Below are positions 62,898-64,000 of a stretch of DNA of 64,000 nucleotides, in pieces. The position numbers and the translations under genes were made by a program. The DNA comes from Planctomycetota bacterium (lineage in GTDB: Bacteria; Planctomycetota; JAJSAM01; JAJVHW01), in assembly GCA_024280885.1 (NCBI GenBank), contig JAJRPF010000015.1, forward strand, positions 1 to 64,000. Reading direction: 5' to 3'. The notes beneath the pieces were generated by a model, which made no database searches, was not told where the DNA came from, and saw only the letters and a program-made list of their open reading frames with translations. How positions within the stretch are numbered: the stretch's first letter is position 1; each line of letters starts with the position of its first letter.

Positions 62898-63867
62898 TGC
62901 GGATGGCGCCTGCGGCGTCGAAGAGGCAGCGGAACTCCTGGGACGCGTGCGCACCGAGGTGGCGAAGTCCATCATCGGCCAAGTGCGTGTCGTGGATGGC
63001 GTGCTGACCGCGCTTCTCGCTGGCGGTCACGTGCTGCTCGAGGGTGTGCCGGGGACCGGCAAGACGTTGCTCGTGCAGACGCTTGCGCGGGCGCTCGGTG
63101 CGCGTTTCGGGCGCATCTCGTTCACGCCCGATCTGATGCCCTCGGACATCACCGGCACGAATATCTACGACAGCAAGAGTGGTGCGTTCCAGCTCGTGAA
63201 GGGGCCGGTATTCTGCGACCTGCTCCTAGCGGATGAGATCAACCGCACGCCGCCGAAGACGCAGGCCGCGCTGCTCGAGGCGATGCAGGAAGGCCGCGCG
63301 ACTCTCGACGGCGAGTCGCATCTGCTCTCGCCGGTCTTCACCGTGCTCGCGACACAGAATCCGATCGAATTCGAGGGCACGTATCCGTTGCCCGAGGCAC
63401 AGCGCGACCGCTTCTTGTTGAAGGTCTCGATCGACTATCCGGAAGCCGACGACGAGGCCGAGATCCTGCGTCGTGCCCACGCCGGTCGTCCCTCGGAGGA
63501 CCTGGACGCCGCGGGTATCGAGCGGGTCATGGATGTCGAAGGACTGCTGCGCGCACGCGCGGCGATGGTTGCTATCCGCGTGGACGACGCGTTGATCCTC
63601 TACGTGCGGGATGTGGTCCGCGCGACCCGGCATCATGAGGCGGTTCGTCTCGGCGGCGGTCCGCGCGCATCGCTCGCGCTTCTGCGTGCCGGCAAAGCCC
63701 GCGCTCTGCTCTCGGGCCGGGACTATGTCAATCCGGATGACATCCAGGCACTCGCCCCGGACGTTCTCGATCATCGCTTGCTCTACCGGCCCGAGGCCGA
63801 GATCGAGGGCATCACGGTCGCTGACGTCCTGCGCGACGTCCTGCGCACGGTCGAGGTGCCGCGCTGA
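62884..63867 (+). CDS. MoxR-type AAA+ ATPase of the DUF4129/DUF4350 module
   Basis: A 327-residue MoxR ATPase with Walker A GVPGTGKT (54-61), Walker B LLLADE (113-118) followed by INRTPPKTQAALLEAMQEGR, and sensor 1 ATQNP (156-160). Its order (DUF4129, DUF4350, MoxR, probable DUF58) is the classic cluster in which the ATPase acts on VWA- or DUF58-type partners. It differs from the solo MoxR at 2691 in having the standard GTGKT loop. The start lies inside the previous gene. Confidence 0.95.
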   Translation: MTISDADGACGVEEAAELLGRVRTEVAKSIIGQVRVVDGVLTALLAGGHVLLEGVPGTGKTLLVQTLARALGARFGRISFTPDLMPSDITGTNIYDSKSGAFQLVKGPVFCDLLLADEINRTPPKTQAALLEAMQEGRATLDGESHLLSPVFTVLATQNPIEFEGTYPLPEAQRDRFLLKVSIDYPEADDEAEILRRAHAGRPSEDLDAAGIERVMDVEGLLRARAAMVAIRVDDALILYVRDVVRATRHHEAVRLGGGPRASLALLRAGKARALLSGRDYVNPDDIQALAPDVLDHRLLYRPEAEIEGITVADVLRDVLRTVEVPR

Positions 63868-63887
63868 CGCTTCCTTCCCGCACCGCT

Positions 63888-64000
63888 GTGATCGTGACCG
63901 GAACGCTTGTTGGCGTCGCCGCGCTCGAACCCGTGGCTCCGGGTGCGGGCGTCCTCGCGCTGCTCCTGCAGGTCGCCGCGGTGGTACTGCTCCTTGTCGA
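63888..64000 (+). CDS. 5' end of a probable DUF58-family gene
   Basis: Open reading to the right edge, beginning VIVTGTLVGVAALEPVAPGA and continuing as a second hydrophobic stretch (VLALLLQVAAVVLLLV). These two membrane segments are what DUF58 proteins begin with, and the place after MoxR is the usual one, but the identity rests on gene order. The start is uncertain: GTG 63888 or GTG 63894, or a non-ATG start upstream. Confidence 0.45.
   Translation, partial: MIVTGTLVGVAALEPVAPGAGVLALLLQVAAVVLLLV

Overview
The window is strongly GC-rich DNA with dense coding. Most intergenic gaps are short and many neighbours share an ATGA or GTGA stop/start overlap. The gene content points to the Planctomycetota or a close relative (an inference from content, with no marker phylogeny possible here): a secreted HEAT-repeat protein with a C-terminal von Willebrand A domain, secreted HEAT-repeat proteins, a secreted squalene-cyclase-fold protein, two MoxR ATPases with DUF4129/DUF4350 partners, three YfhO-type membrane proteins, a Uma2 nuclease, a spondin-N protein and many short lipoproteins. 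There is no CRISPR array, no complete insertion sequence and no rRNA; the only RNA gene seen is tRNA-Leu(GAG).

Layout. 1-2.7 kb: the start of a gene leaving the left edge, a stub of a DUF4926 protein and two GT4 glycosyltransferases, all on minus. 2.7-4.9 kb: a solo MoxR ATPase and a secreted HEAT protein. 5.2-8.8 kb: pyrB-pyrI, a possible small protein and an orphan FHA-GAF histidine kinase. 9-14.1 kb: a ParA-like ATPase with an internal insert and a long disordered tail, a cytosolic HEAT protein and TruD. 14.4-20.9 kb: a large secreted beta-repeat protein, a BtuF-like binding protein, a very basic low-complexity secreted protein, Uma2, an NfeD-like protein and a 3-methyladenine DNA glycosylase. 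20.9-30.8 kb: one plus-strand operon of three tandem YfhO paralogues, an M1-type metallopeptidase and a membrane protein. 31.3-43.7 kb: HEAT-VWA and HEAT proteins, enoyl-CoA hydratase, a LeuB-type dehydrogenase, the cyclase-fold protein, the spondin-N protein, an ECF sigma factor with a six-helix membrane partner, and a lipoprotein. 43.8-49.2 kb: an octaheme cytochrome of the hydroxylamine-oxidoreductase type, an ETHE1-like MBL-fold enzyme, an SGNH hydrolase, a glycine-zipper lipoprotein and a rhomboid protease. 49.5-55.7 kb: a swivel-first LeuD-LeuC fusion, a repeat-bearing intergenic region, a class I aminotransferase with a lipoprotein, and a large membrane-anchored protein. 55.7-64 kb: tRNA-Leu with a strong hairpin, a 1078-residue secreted TIM-barrel-like protein, then an operon of a zinc-finger membrane protein, a membrane protein, a DUF4129 protein, a DUF4350 protein, MoxR and the start of a probable DUF58 gene.

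How the genes work together. pyrB/pyrI form the aspartate transcarbamoylase holoenzyme of pyrimidine synthesis. The LeuB-type dehydrogenase and the LeuDC fusion, 12 kb apart, would give two steps of leucine (or a related 2-oxoacid elongation) pathway. The terminal MoxR operon looks like an envelope-assembly or chaperone module. The YfhO/M1 operon suggests coordinated cell-surface glycan and protein handling. The most unusual items are the octaheme cytochrome, the YfhO triplication, the permuted LeuDC fusion, the Lys/Arg-Gly/Asp secreted protein and the 1078-residue barrel protein. Several convergent or terminal gene ends carry near-perfect hairpins without U-tracts, two of them capped by GNRA loops, which probably serve as terminators or mRNA 3' ends.
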